Positions 1 through 8,010 of a stretch of 41,845 bases of DNA are shown here, one piece after another. The translations under genes were made by a program, and so were the position numbers. The notes beneath the pieces were generated by a model. It was given only the letters and a program-made list of their open reading frames with translations. It searched no databases and was not told the origin of the DNA. The number at the start of each line of letters is the position of its first letter. The stretch's first letter is position 1. Origin of the DNA: Lachnospiraceae bacterium (GTDB lineage: Bacteria > Bacillota > Clostridia > Lachnospirales > Lachnospiraceae); contig SVEA01000087.1 of NCBI GenBank assembly GCA_015057615.1, positions 1 to 41,845 of the forward strand, written 5' to 3'.

Positions 1-28
1 GGTGCAGGTTCGATTCCTGTTATCCGCA
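1..28 (+). tRNA. 3' part of a tRNA, probably tRNA-Leu (cut by window edge)
   Basis: A T-arm is complete: stem 4-8 (GCAGG) pairs with 16-20 (CCTGT, one G-U) around the loop TTCGATT. It is followed by a 7-nt acceptor strand (TATCCGC, 21-27) and discriminator A at 28. No CCA is encoded. The anticodon lies outside the window. Discriminator A and the bases just before the T-stem fit a class II tRNA such as tRNA-Leu, but the identity is inference. Confidence 0.7.
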
Positions 29-84
29 TTATAGAAGGCTTTGCGATGATTTATGAAGTACATAAATAAGCCGTGCAGTCAAAT

Positions 85-115
85 GCAGCTAGGGTAGAAA
101 TCCCTGGCTGTTTTC
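85..115 (+). terminator. Rho-independent terminator after the tRNA
   Basis: CAGCTAGGG (86-94) pairs with CCCTGGCTG (102-110), nine pairs with one G-U, followed directly by TTTT. It ends the tRNA transcript. Confidence 0.8.
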
Positions 116-133
116 TATTGTCAAAAAATAACC

Positions 134-161
134 TTGACTATTATAGGGCGTGAAGTATAAT
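134..161 (+). promoter_or_regulatory. SigA-type promoter of the K+ channel gene
   Basis: TTGACT (134-139), a 16-bp spacer and a perfect TATAAT (156-161) lie 100 bp upstream of the channel gene and just after the terminator of the upstream tRNA. Confidence 0.7.
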
Positions 162-261
162 ACTAGAATGTCGATGAAATGGTATTCATAAAGCTTGATA
201 TTGCGAATTGGAGAGAGGATAGGTAAGGGTATGAATTACCCAATGAAAAGAGGGGAAAGGA

Positions 262-1020
262 ATGGGTTCATCTGTTTCTAAGAAAATAGAGAAAAAGAGA
301 AAGAGAAGAAGAATATTAATTTATGAGTATTGCATTTGCAGTTTTGCACTAATGGGAACGATACTTGCGGTAATTGATATTTTACAGGGGTTAGCCGTAT
401 GGCAGCAATTTGCGGAATGGGGCATACTAATTATATTAACGATAGATTATTTCGTAAGACTTATTTTGGCGGATAATAAGAAAGTGTTTTTAAGGGAGAA
501 TATTTTCAATTTAGTTGCCATCCTGCCGTTTCATTCGGTATTTCGTATTTTCCGTGTTTCAAGACTGTTTAAATTGTTGAGTTTAAGTATTATAGGTGCC
601 TTTCCTAGAAAATTTTTCCGCAAGATAAATAAATTCATCAATACAAACGGATTGAAAAATATGATGATCTTTACTGCCCTCGCGATCCTTCTTGGAACCT
701 GTGGCATTATGTATGCGGAAAATATGACCTTTGGGGATGCCCTCTGGTGGGCTTTTGTAACTGCAACTACGGTCGGTTATGGTGATTTATCTCCGGCAAC
801 CAGCTTAGGAAGACTGATCGCTGCAGTTCTGATGATTTTTGGTATCGGCTTAATCGGTTCGATAACCAGTACAATAACGAGTTATTTCCTGAAATTAGAC
901 AGTAAGAGCTATAAAGAGGAAAGCATTGAGCTTATAAAAAAGAAAATAGATAATATATCTAACTTGTCTGATCATGATATCGATGATATCTGCAAGGTAC
1001 TGAAAACGCTGAACAAATAG
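262..1020 (+). CDS. Voltage-gated-type potassium channel
   Basis: Integral membrane K+ channel of 252 aa. The pore signature TTVGYGD is at residues 169-175, between two hydrophobic helices (about 133-151 and 183-208). The N-terminal half holds further helices (about 20-43, 52-70, 80-92) and an S4-like segment with regularly spaced Arg (R95, R98, R101), so the layout is that of a six-helix Kv-type subunit rather than a two-helix channel. The N-terminus is very basic (KKRKRRR). There is no RCK domain; the C-terminal tail of about 40 aa is charged and could be a tetramerisation helix. The RBS GGGGAAAGG sits just before the ATG. It heads a potassium island with ktrB and two ktrA genes. Family call is firm, gating mode inferred. 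Confidence 0.9.
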   Translation: MGSSVSKKIEKKRKRRRILIYEYCICSFALMGTILAVIDILQGLAVWQQFAEWGILIILTIDYFVRLILADNKKVFLRENIFNLVAILPFHSVFRIFRVSRLFKLLSLSIIGAFPRKFFRKINKFINTNGLKNMMIFTALAILLGTCGIMYAENMTFGDALWWAFVTATTVGYGDLSPATSLGRLIAAVLMIFGIGLIGSITSTITSYFLKLDSKSYKEESIELIKKKIDNISNLSDHDIDDICKVLKTLNK

Positions 1021-1043
1021 AGAAACTTGATATTAACGAAAAA

Positions 1044-1071
1044 TTAACAGGAATTTAAATTTCTTTATACT
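1044..1071 (+). promoter_or_regulatory. Possible promoter of ktrB
   Basis: TTAACA (1044-1049), 16-bp spacer, TATACT (1066-1071) in the gap between the channel gene and ktrB. It would allow ktrB to be transcribed separately from the channel. Confidence 0.4.
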
Positions 1072-1152
1072 ATTTTAATTTATTAGGTGATATGATAGGT
1101 ACCACATCGAATTTTTGGAAAGATAAGCATTAACATTAGAAGGATGATATTC

Positions 1153-2445
1153 ATGAATACGTTGAAAAAAATGAGTCCGGCAAGGTTTTTAGCGCTTGGA
1201 TTTGCCGTCGTTATATTATTGGGAGCATTGCTTCTTTATCTCCCTTTTACCCACAACGAAGGAATTGATGTGAAGTTTATTGATGCATTGTTTACTTCTA
1301 CCAGCGCTGTATGCGTTACCGGGTTAGTTGCAATTGATGTAGCGGATACCTTTAATGCGTTGGGCCAGGGAATTGTAGCAGCGTTAATTCAGATTGGAGG
1401 ATTGGGAGTAGCTTCGGTTGGTGTAAGCTTTATTCTGCTTGCCAGAAAGAAGGTCGATTTTAAGGACAGGATATTAGTGAAAGAGGCTTTGGGCTTAGAT
1501 TCCATGAAGGGAATTGTGAAGCTTGTAAAATCAATCCTGCTAATGACCCTTTGCTTTGAGGGGGCTGGTGCGATATTAAGCTTTCTTGTATTTATTCGGG
1601 ATTACCCAATTGGTAAGGCAATCGGTATGAGTATTTTTCATTCGATTGCTGCCTTTAATAATTCCGGCTTTGATATCATAGGAAATTTCCAGAATTTAAT
1701 TCCCTATCAAAGTAATGTACTTTTAAATTTGGTTACCTGCGGTCTGATTATTTTCGGTGGTCTGGGCTTTGTTGTTATTAAGGAAATGATCCATAAACGT
1801 TCCTTTAAAAAGCTTAGCTTACATTCTAAAATAGTTATTTCGATGACAGCAGCATTATTACTCATCGGTACGGTTTTATTAAAGGCTACGGAAGAGGTCA
1901 ACTGGCTGGGAGCCTTCTTCTTTAGTACCTCTGCCAGAACCGCCGGCTTTGCTACCTACCCGGTAGGAAACTTTACGAATGCAGGATTGTTTGTTTTGAT
2001 CATCTTAATGTTTATCGGTGCGTGTCCCGGCTCGACCGGCGGCGGTATTAAGACGACAACCTTTTATGTAATGCTCCGGGGAAGCTATTGTATGTCCACC
2101 GGCAGGAATTGCTCTTCTTTTAAGAGAAAGCTGCCAAATGACCTGATATCGAAAGCATTTGTCCTTACCTTTCTTGCAGCAGGACTGGTTTTCGTGAATA
2201 CGTTCCTATTAACCATCCTGGAGCCGGAGTATACCTTTATTCAGCTGCTCTTTGAAGTGGTATCCGGATTCGGTACCGTTGGATTATCCACAGGAATAAC
2301 ACCGGATTTACATCCGATTAGTGAATGTATTATTATATTAACAATGTATATCGGGCGGGTGGGACCGCTGACCATTGCTTCCATATGGTCTTTTAAAAAG
2401 CAATCGAATATTAATTATTCAGAAGAAAGTATAACGATAGGTTAA
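1153..2445 (+). CDS. ktrB: KtrB/TrkH family potassium uptake membrane subunit
   Basis: Translocating subunit of a Ktr-type Na+/K+-dependent potassium uptake system. Four P-loops are visible in order: SAVCVTG, FNNSGFD, SARTAGF and SGFGTVG, each followed by a hydrophobic helix, giving the M1-P-M2 fourfold repeat of the TrkH/KtrB superfamily. Length (about 430 aa) fits KtrB rather than the longer TrkH. The ATG at 1144 overlaps the AGAAGG ribosome-binding site (1138-1143), so the ATG at 1153, nine bases downstream of it, is the better start. The partner gene ktrA follows after a 336-bp gap filled by an R1 repeat, so the usual tight ktrAB spacing is broken here. KtrB normally needs the cytosolic KtrA ring for gating by nucleotides and, in Firmicutes, c-di-AMP. 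Confidence 0.93.
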   Translation: MNTLKKMSPARFLALGFAVVILLGALLLYLPFTHNEGIDVKFIDALFTSTSAVCVTGLVAIDVADTFNALGQGIVAALIQIGGLGVASVGVSFILLARKKVDFKDRILVKEALGLDSMKGIVKLVKSILLMTLCFEGAGAILSFLVFIRDYPIGKAIGMSIFHSIAAFNNSGFDIIGNFQNLIPYQSNVLLNLVTCGLIIFGGLGFVVIKEMIHKRSFKKLSLHSKIVISMTAALLLIGTVLLKATEEVNWLGAFFFSTSARTAGFATYPVGNFTNAGLFVLIILMFIGACPGSTGGGIKTTTFYVMLRGSYCMSTGRNCSSFKRKLPNDLISKAFVLTFLAAGLVFVNTFLLTILEPEYTFIQLLFEVVSGFGTVGLSTGITPDLHPISECIIILTMYIGRVGPLTIASIWSFKKQSNINYSEESITIG

Positions 2446-2457
2446 TATGATAGGAGG

Positions 2458-2738
2458 ATCAAAAGCAAATTTATAAATTCGACTTCATAAATTTACACAA
2501 TTTATGTGTTGATAAGTAATATGAAACAAATTTCATTCGCAACACGTTATTCCCAAAGCACTGCATAAAACGCAGTACTTGGATTGAAGTACGTAGTGGT
2601 ACATAAGACCACAAAATACGTGGTCTAAGTGCCAACGACTTCAAACAGCTGCAAACTAAAATATTGTTTCCTATTACTTAAGTTTTACCTTGCTTTGTGC
2701 AAATTGATGAAGACGATTTGTTAGGAAGGCTTTGTCAC
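2458..2738 (+). repeat. R1 intergenic repeat, copy 1 (plus orientation)
   Basis: About 281 bp filling most of the 336-bp gap between ktrB and the first ktrA. The left end TCAAAAGC and right end GGCTTTGTCAC are near-inverted repeats with about 45-bp arms that both contain an (A/T)TTTGCACA-like core. The inner hairpin is AGACCAC/GTGGTCT with a 7-nt loop; in copy 5 it is AGATCAT/ATGATCT, so both strands changed together. No coding frame is conserved among copies. A promoter for ktrA may lie inside or after it, but I cannot place one. Confidence 0.85.
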
Positions 2739-2781
2739 TCATATCTTAGTATGCAATATATGTAAAAGGGGAGAATTTTTT

Positions 2782-3459
2782 ATGTTTCATATAAATAAAC
2801 CAGCGATCGAATTTGGTGTGATCGGACTTGGCCGCTTCGGAACGGCGCTTACCCAGACATTGGTTGGTGCCGGAAAGGAAGTAATTGCAATTGATAACAG
2901 CGAAAGCAGAGTGAAAAAAATCAGAAATATAACGGAGAATGCCTTTGTGGTTGAGACGTTTGATAAGATGACTCTGGAGGATACAGGGATCAAAAATTGC
3001 GGTACCGTTATTATTTGTATCGGCGATAGTATCGACGTCGGAGTGCTTACGACATTGAATGTAATCAGCCTGGAGGTACCCAGGGTGATTGCCAGGGCAA
3101 TGAGCTATGAGGAAGGGCTGGTTCTGGAAAAGATAGGCGCGGAGGTGATCTATCCGGAACGTGATATGGCAGTTCGTTTGGCAAACCGGCTCACGAATGC
3201 CAATATCCTAGATACCATTCAGCTTTATGGCGACATTGATGTGAGTGAATTAAAGCTTACTGCTAAAATCGCCGGTCAGACCATTGAGCAGATCAATCTC
3301 CGGCAGAAATATAAGCTTAACATTATTGCGATTGAGCATAATGGAGATACCACTACAGAGATTGATCCGCAATGCAGTTTGCATGAAAATGACAGCATCG
3401 TAGTGGTAGGAAAAAGAGAAAACATACGTAAGTATGAGTCCTTTTTGTCGATGGAATAA
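2782..3459 (+). CDS. ktrA: KtrA/TrkA family potassium uptake regulatory subunit (copy 1)
   Basis: Cytosolic RCK protein of 225 aa that forms an octameric ring gating KtrB. An N-terminal Rossmann RCK_N domain (about 9-130) starts with GLGRFGTAL, the dinucleotide-binding loop, followed by the acidic strand end AIDNSES. An RCK_C domain (about 142-225) ends with DSIVVVGKRE. RCK_N binds ATP/ADP and RCK_C binds c-di-AMP in characterised Firmicute homologues. The RBS AAAAGGGGAG precedes the ATG. A second, closely similar gene lies at 5369-6040, with the same opening (KPAIEFG) and matching blocks throughout, so the two are recent paralogues. Which of them, or whether both, pair with the single KtrB cannot be told from sequence. 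Confidence 0.93.
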   Translation: MFHINKPAIEFGVIGLGRFGTALTQTLVGAGKEVIAIDNSESRVKKIRNITENAFVVETFDKMTLEDTGIKNCGTVIICIGDSIDVGVLTTLNVISLEVPRVIARAMSYEEGLVLEKIGAEVIYPERDMAVRLANRLTNANILDTIQLYGDIDVSELKLTAKIAGQTIEQINLRQKYKLNIIAIEHNGDTTTEIDPQCSLHENDSIVVVGKRENIRKYESFLSME

Positions 3460-3507
3460 TTATAACCAGCAAAGGAAAAAATCCTTAAATATTCATAAAA
3501 TCGTTGT

Positions 3508-3581
3508 AATATCCAGAATACATATGGTATACTATTCCGTATCTATAGATGGAATAGGATATCCTATGGTTTCTGGATATT
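3508..3581 (+). repeat. Long hairpin between ktrA copy 1 and corC
   Basis: Outer arms AATATCCAGAA (3508-3518) and TTCTGGATATT (3571-3581) are perfect inverted repeats; inside them a second, less perfect arm pair ends in CTATTCC/GGAATAG around a 12-nt loop. A T-rich stretch follows, so it could terminate the ktrA transcript. It is much longer than a normal terminator and may be a small palindromic mobile element. Confidence 0.6.
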
Positions 3582-3643
3582 ATATTTTCTAAACACATGA
3601 ATTTTTAAGCTAAAATTAGTTTTTATTATGGAGGAATTAAATA

Positions 3644-4972
3644 ATGGAAGATACTGACCCTGACGCCTATAGTATTTCTTTGCAAATTACTATACTGGTA
3701 CTACTGACTCTGGTAAACGCATTTTTTGCTTGTGCAGAAATGGCTATGGTTTCCGTAAACAAAAGTAAGATTAAACGACTTGCGGAAGAAGGGAAAAAAA
3801 GCGCGGTTCTTGTGCAAAACTTTTTAGAGGAGCCGACAAAATTCTTATCAACAATTCAGGTTGCAATTACTTTAGCAGGGTTCTTTTCTAGTGCTTCTGC
3901 TGCAGCAGGACTTTCCGATCCTTTGGGAGTATGGTTGAATAGTCATAACATTCCCTATGGTAAGCAGATCTCTTTGATTTCAGTAACCTTGATTTTATCC
4001 TACTTTACATTGGTGTTTGGTGAGCTGGTACCCAAAAGGATCGCATTGCAAAAACCGGAGGAGATCAGCATGTTTTGCGTAAAGCCGGTTAAATCGGTTT
4101 CCAAGTTTGCTTATCCCTTTATTAAATTACTGACCTTTACAACGAATCTTGTAACAAAGCCGTTTGGTATTAAGGAAGGTAATACGGAAGAGATTCTTTC
4201 ACGAGAAGAGCTTAAATCCCTGGTGCGAGAGGGGCAGGTGCATGGTGTACTGAACAAGAAGGAAAAAGAAATGATCAATTCGATCATGGAATTTGACGAT
4301 AAAACAGCCAAAGAAATCATGACACCGAGAATTAACACATTTGCCATTGATATCTCAGAACCGAGAGAAGAGTATCTGGATGCCCTTATGCATGCAAAGT
4401 TTACACGAATTCCCGTATATGAAGAGGACATTGATGATATTATCGGGATATTGTTTATTAAAGATTTCTTTAAGGAAACGGTAAAGAAGGGTCTGGATCA
4501 TGTAGATATCCGATCGCTCTTAAGAAAGCCTTACCTGGTTCCCGAGAGCAAGAACATTAATGATCTGTTTCGTGAATTGCAGCAGTCCAAAAAGCAAATT
4601 GCTGTATTGATCGATGAGTATGGCGGATTTTCCGGAATTGTTACGATGGAGGACTTGGTAGAAGAGGTCATGGGAGATATTGAGGACGAATACGATCCGA
4701 TTTCCTATAAAATCAAGAAAATAGATGATTTGACGTATCTCATTGATGGGTTAGTAAGCATCGATGAATTAAATAATAGATTGGACTTGAATCTATCCTC
4801 TGAAAATTACGATACGATTTCCGGCTTTCTGATTGACCATCTCGGATCGATTCCGCAGGAAAAGGATGATCGTACCATAGAAATTGATAATTTGGTATTT
4901 AAGCTGGAAAGCGTAAAACACAAACGTATTGATAAGGTTAAACTATATATAGGAAAAGAAGACGAATCATAA
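3644..4972 (+). CDS. CorC/HlyC family (DUF21 + CBS pair) membrane protein
   Basis: Hemolysin C/CorC family protein of 442 aa. An N-terminal DUF21 (CNNM) membrane domain has hydrophobic segments at about 12-34, 66-85, 104-127 and 137-160. It is followed by a CBS pair (about 205-345, with the typical MTPR and RIPVYEEDIDDIIG blocks) and a C-terminal CorC_HlyC domain (about 360-440). Bacterial homologues act in Mg2+/Co2+ export or Na+-coupled Mg2+ efflux; the CBS pair binds ATP. The RBS is TGGAGGAA ahead of the ATG. It sits between two ktrA paralogues, so the region as a whole is devoted to cation homeostasis. The transported ion is not determinable here, and the old name hemolysin is not supported by anything in the sequence. 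Confidence 0.9.
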   Translation: MEDTDPDAYSISLQITILVLLTLVNAFFACAEMAMVSVNKSKIKRLAEEGKKSAVLVQNFLEEPTKFLSTIQVAITLAGFFSSASAAAGLSDPLGVWLNSHNIPYGKQISLISVTLILSYFTLVFGELVPKRIALQKPEEISMFCVKPVKSVSKFAYPFIKLLTFTTNLVTKPFGIKEGNTEEILSREELKSLVREGQVHGVLNKKEKEMINSIMEFDDKTAKEIMTPRINTFAIDISEPREEYLDALMHAKFTRIPVYEEDIDDIIGILFIKDFFKETVKKGLDHVDIRSLLRKPYLVPESKNINDLFRELQQSKKQIAVLIDEYGGFSGIVTMEDLVEEVMGDIEDEYDPISYKIKKIDDLTYLIDGLVSIDELNNRLDLNLSSENYDTISGFLIDHLGSIPQEKDDRTIEIDNLVFKLESVKHKRIDKVKLYIGKEDES

Positions 4973-5004
4973 AATGAGGCTTCGTATTTCCATCAGCATT
5001 AATA

Positions 5005-5094
5005 TAAGAGGGTCTGTGACCTTCCTACACAGAAATGAAAGATGAACATCTGTCTTTCAAACAGTGTATTACAGGAAGATCACAGACCCTCTTA
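5005..5094. repeat. R2 palindromic repeat, copy 1
   Basis: 22-bp arms (5005-5026 and 5073-5094, both containing GAGGGTCTGTGA) differ at one base. The inner part holds TGAAAGA/TCTTTCA. A second copy is at 41426-41585: both share the inner block CTGTCTTTCAAACAGTG. It probably also ends the corC transcript. The rest of the gap up to 5368 is AT-rich and I see nothing further in it. Confidence 0.75.
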
Positions 5095-5368
5095 CTTATT
5101 ATTCGCGTTCGTGGTGTGACAGCCCCTTATGCATTTTTCCTCATTTTTATAACCATTCTCCTTTCAACCTTCTACACCATTTAAATTAATTCATTTTCCT
5201 CTTGTTTCTTACCCATTAAGGTTTTATGATAAAGTTAAGATGATTGATTATTCTATGGAATTTTGGAGCATGGTTTATTATACTTAAGGAAATAATAAAA
5301 AACCATTGATATATTTATTATTATAAAAAAACAAGCTATTTATAAAGGATTAGATGGAGGAATGCTAT

Positions 5369-6040
5369 ATGTTGAATCGTAAACCGGCAATTGAATTTGG
5401 TATTATAGGACTTGGGCGCTTTGGTACCGCTCTGGCATCTTCCCTTGCAGAAGCCGGAAAGGAAATCATGGTTCTTGACAGCAATGAAAGTAAAATAAAG
5501 CAAATCCGGAATTTTACGGATAATGCTTTTGTTGTTGGAGAGCTGACAAGGGAAAGCTTGGAGGAGGCAGGGATTCAAAATTGTGGAACCGTTATTGTAT
5601 GCATCGGAGAGAAAATTGATGTCAGCATCTTAACGACGCTGAACGTTATCAATATGGGAGTTCCCAGGGTCATTGCCAAAGCGATCAGCCAGGAGCAGGG
5701 GAAGGTGTTGGAGAAGATCGGAGCGGAGGTTATTTATCCGGAGCATGATATGGCGATACGATTAGCAAAGCGTTTGGTCGCTTCCAGAGTAATGGATTAT
5801 ATCGTACTGAATAATGACATCTCCATCACGGAACTAAAACTTACCTCTAAGGTTGCCGGACAGACCGTGCGGCAGGTAGATCTGCGTAAGAGATTTAAAT
5901 TGAACATAATAGCAATTGAAACGAGTGAATTAGCTACGACAGACATTACGCCGGAGCTGAAGCTAAGGGAGGATGATGTTATCGTAGTAGTAGGAAAAAC
6001 CGAAGATATCCGCCGGTTTGAGGATCATTTATTGAATTAA
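5369..6040 (+). CDS. ktrA: KtrA/TrkA family potassium uptake regulatory subunit (copy 2)
   Basis: Second cytosolic RCK protein, 223 aa from the ATG at 5369. The upstream in-frame ATG at 5354 is part of the RBS region (TGGAGGAA, spacing 7 to 5369), so it is not used. Order of domains as in copy 1: RCK_N with GLGRFGTAL, then RCK_C ending in DVIVVVGKTE. It is highly similar to the gene at 2782-3459 over its entire length, with most differences in the RCK_C half, the c-di-AMP-binding part in homologues. A strong terminator follows at 6137. Two KtrA paralogues and one KtrB could form mixed or alternative rings; this is inference. Confidence 0.92.
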   Translation: MLNRKPAIEFGIIGLGRFGTALASSLAEAGKEIMVLDSNESKIKQIRNFTDNAFVVGELTRESLEEAGIQNCGTVIVCIGEKIDVSILTTLNVINMGVPRVIAKAISQEQGKVLEKIGAEVIYPEHDMAIRLAKRLVASRVMDYIVLNNDISITELKLTSKVAGQTVRQVDLRKRFKLNIIAIETSELATTDITPELKLREDDVIVVVGKTEDIRRFEDHLLN

Positions 6041-6136
6041 AATAGTGCAGAAAGATCAAAGAGGAAGAATCAAAGAATAAGGCAATGATTTGATGATTTA
6101 AATATTATCAAAAGAACAAGAAAGTGTGAAATAACC

Positions 6137-6172
6137 AAAAGCAACCGTGAAATCATCACGGTTGCTTTTGTA
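6137..6172 (+). terminator. Rho-independent terminator after ktrA copy 2
   Basis: AAAAGCAACCGTGA (6137-6150) pairs perfectly with TCACGGTTGCTTTT around a 5-nt loop. It is symmetrical enough to work on both strands, so it may also stop rsgI read-through. The remaining stretch to 6417 holds only a small hairpin (ATTATCCA/TGGATAAT, about 6183-6208) and no gene. Confidence 0.88.
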
Positions 6173-6417
6173 GTGTGGGGGATTATCCAATTTTGTTGGA
6201 CTGGATAATGTATCAAAAATTTAGAAGCTAGCAAAATTAGTTGTTTTGGAAATCGACTTTGCCGGAATTAAATTTCTTGCTATTTTACCGGATTCGTCTG
6301 CATTTCCACGCGTATCCATGTTTTTTTAATTGGATTACGACTTATCTATATTAGGGTTATCCTGTTGTCTGTTTTTGTCACTGCACGGTTTCTCTTATCT
6401 TGAAGAATTTCTCTTTT

Positions 6418-8010
6418 TTATCGACTGCTTTTTTTCGTTATTGTCTTCCCGGATTTTCTATTATTCTGATTCGCTGATTTTCCCGGACTGCTTTGTTTTT
6501 TATCTGTCGATTTCTGTGTTAATTTTCCAGCGGTCTTTTTGCTTTTATACGCTGATTTGTCCGTCGGTTTTTCAGGGCTTTTCTTATCTTTATCGTCTGA
6601 ACTTTTAGAGCCAATCCTGGATTGATTCGCCGGTTTCTCCGAATCTTTCCTGAATTTATCAGATAGATTTCCAGAGCCTTTCTTGGATTCCGTTGCTTTC
6701 TCCGGGCTGTTCTTTGAATGCTCCGTTGGTTTTTTCGGTTCCATCTTTGACTTATCCGTTGAATTATCTGTGTTCGTCTTTTCATTGTCCGACGGTTTTC
6801 TCGGGCTCTTCTGGCTTTCCTTATCGGATTTTTCAGCGTCTTTTCTAAATATATCAAAGAACGTTTCAAATTCCTTCTTATCCTTCTTATCGGAATGCTT
6901 CGAACCTTCTTTAAATTTGTCAGTGAACCAAACTGATTCCTTTTTATCCTTCTCATTTGATTTCTCAGCGTCCTTTGTAAAGCTATCCGCCGATTTATCA
7001 AAATCCCATTTGAAAATATCAGCAGATCGTGCAGCGCCTTTTTTTACTTGTTCTGTAGCTTTTTCGGCTTCCGCTTTCGCTTGTTCAATAGCATTACTTA
7101 TTTTCTTTGATGCATTTCTTTTAACATCTCGATAGGCTCTCCTCTGGGCAAATTCGTTCCATTTGGCAGCTTCACCTGTTTTCTTTGCTGCCTGCGGCAA
7201 AGCTTTTTCGCCAGCAGATTTTGAAGTACCCTTATCATCTTCGATCGCTTTTTTTGTATCTGCAATTGCGGAGTCAGCAGCTTTCTTATTTTCCTCGGTT
7301 GCCTTCATAATTTCTTTTACCGGCTTGCTTAGCCATTCCTTAACATCGATTGTCTCAGGATCGGCAGCGGATGCCTGTAAATCTTCAACTAAATTTAACT
7401 TTCCCGGAGTTACTCCAAGCTCTTTGGCTTTTTCGACCTGATCGAAGCCTACGCTAAAGGCTTCTACTTCAACCTCCTGGCCCTTTTTCGCCAATCCGGT
7501 ATCTACGGTCTCATGCAATTTCTGTGCCAACGCTTCTGCCTTTTTATCATTTTTTGCAGAAGCTGCTATTACAAGCCCGGTTTCCGTATTATTTTCGAAG
7601 TAACCTGTCTGAGAAATTTGTTCAATAGCAGCCGTTAGAGCGTTGTTAATTGTTTTGTTTTTTAAATCATTCAAATAAACTGCCTTTAGTATCTCTTCGC
7701 CATCCTCGTTCATTGCTTTTGCCTCGAGTACGCGGTCAAAACGGTTAACAGTGAACTCGATCGATGGGTTAACATCTAAGCTGACATAGGAATACGGACT
7801 TGCATATGCCCATGTTCCGCTTCCCAATACTACCATCGCGGCAGCAGAAGCAGCGAAAGCAATTAGCTTTTTATCCCGCTGTATCTTATTAATATTTATT
7901 TGAATTATCTGTCCAATCGTATAATTATTGTTTTTGACTTTTACGATGCAACCATCATCAGATAGGACTGCAGCATAACGATTTTCTATTTCTACAACAA
8001 CGGCTTTCAT
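6418..8010 (-). CDS. rsgI: RsgI-type transmembrane anti-sigma-I factor with Lys/Ser-rich tail
   Basis: Anti-sigma factor of 530 aa, overlapping the sigI stop by one base (TAATG). Residues 1-45 form the cytosolic RsgI N-terminal domain that binds SigI. A single membrane helix spans about 49-69. The extracytoplasmic juxtamembrane domain (about 72-215) contains the conserved block SLDVNPSIEF; the N81-P82 bond matches the site where RsgI proteins are known to self-cleave. From about residue 225 to the end the chain is low complexity, rich in Lys, Ser, Asp, Glu and Pro, with loose repeats of the form D-x-F-x-K-D-A-E-K-S. In cellulolytic clostridia this position holds a carbohydrate-binding module; none is seen here, so the signal sensed is unknown. 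The tail is very basic and may stay close to the anionic cell wall. Confidence 0.88.
   Translation of the reverse strand: MKAVVVEIENRYAAVLSDDGCIVKVKNNNYTIGQIIQININKIQRDKKLIAFAASAAAMVVLGSGTWAYASPYSYVSLDVNPSIEFTVNRFDRVLEAKAMNEDGEEILKAVYLNDLKNKTINNALTAAIEQISQTGYFENNTETGLVIAASAKNDKKAEALAQKLHETVDTGLAKKGQEVEVEAFSVGFDQVEKAKELGVTPGKLNLVEDLQASAADPETIDVKEWLSKPVKEIMKATEENKKAADSAIADTKKAIEDDKGTSKSAGEKALPQAAKKTGEAAKWNEFAQRRAYRDVKRNASKKISNAIEQAKAEAEKATEQVKKGAARSADIFKWDFDKSADSFTKDAEKSNEKDKKESVWFTDKFKEGSKHSDKKDKKEFETFFDIFRKDAEKSDKESQKSPRKPSDNEKTNTDNSTDKSKMEPKKPTEHSKNSPEKATESKKGSGNLSDKFRKDSEKPANQSRIGSKSSDDKDKKSPEKPTDKSAYKSKKTAGKLTQKSTDKKQSSPGKSANQNNRKSGKTITKKSSR

Noticed and set aside
2458-2738. R1 considered as a CRISPR leader, T-box or attC-like site
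   Set aside because: No spacer array, no T-box AGGGTGG block, and its inverted ends and dispersed copies fit a MITE-like repeat.
6519-7135. Long frames in other phases over the rsgI tail
   Set aside because: Low-complexity Lys/Ser codons leave alternate frames open; the RsgI frame is supported by its N-terminal domain and coupling with sigI.
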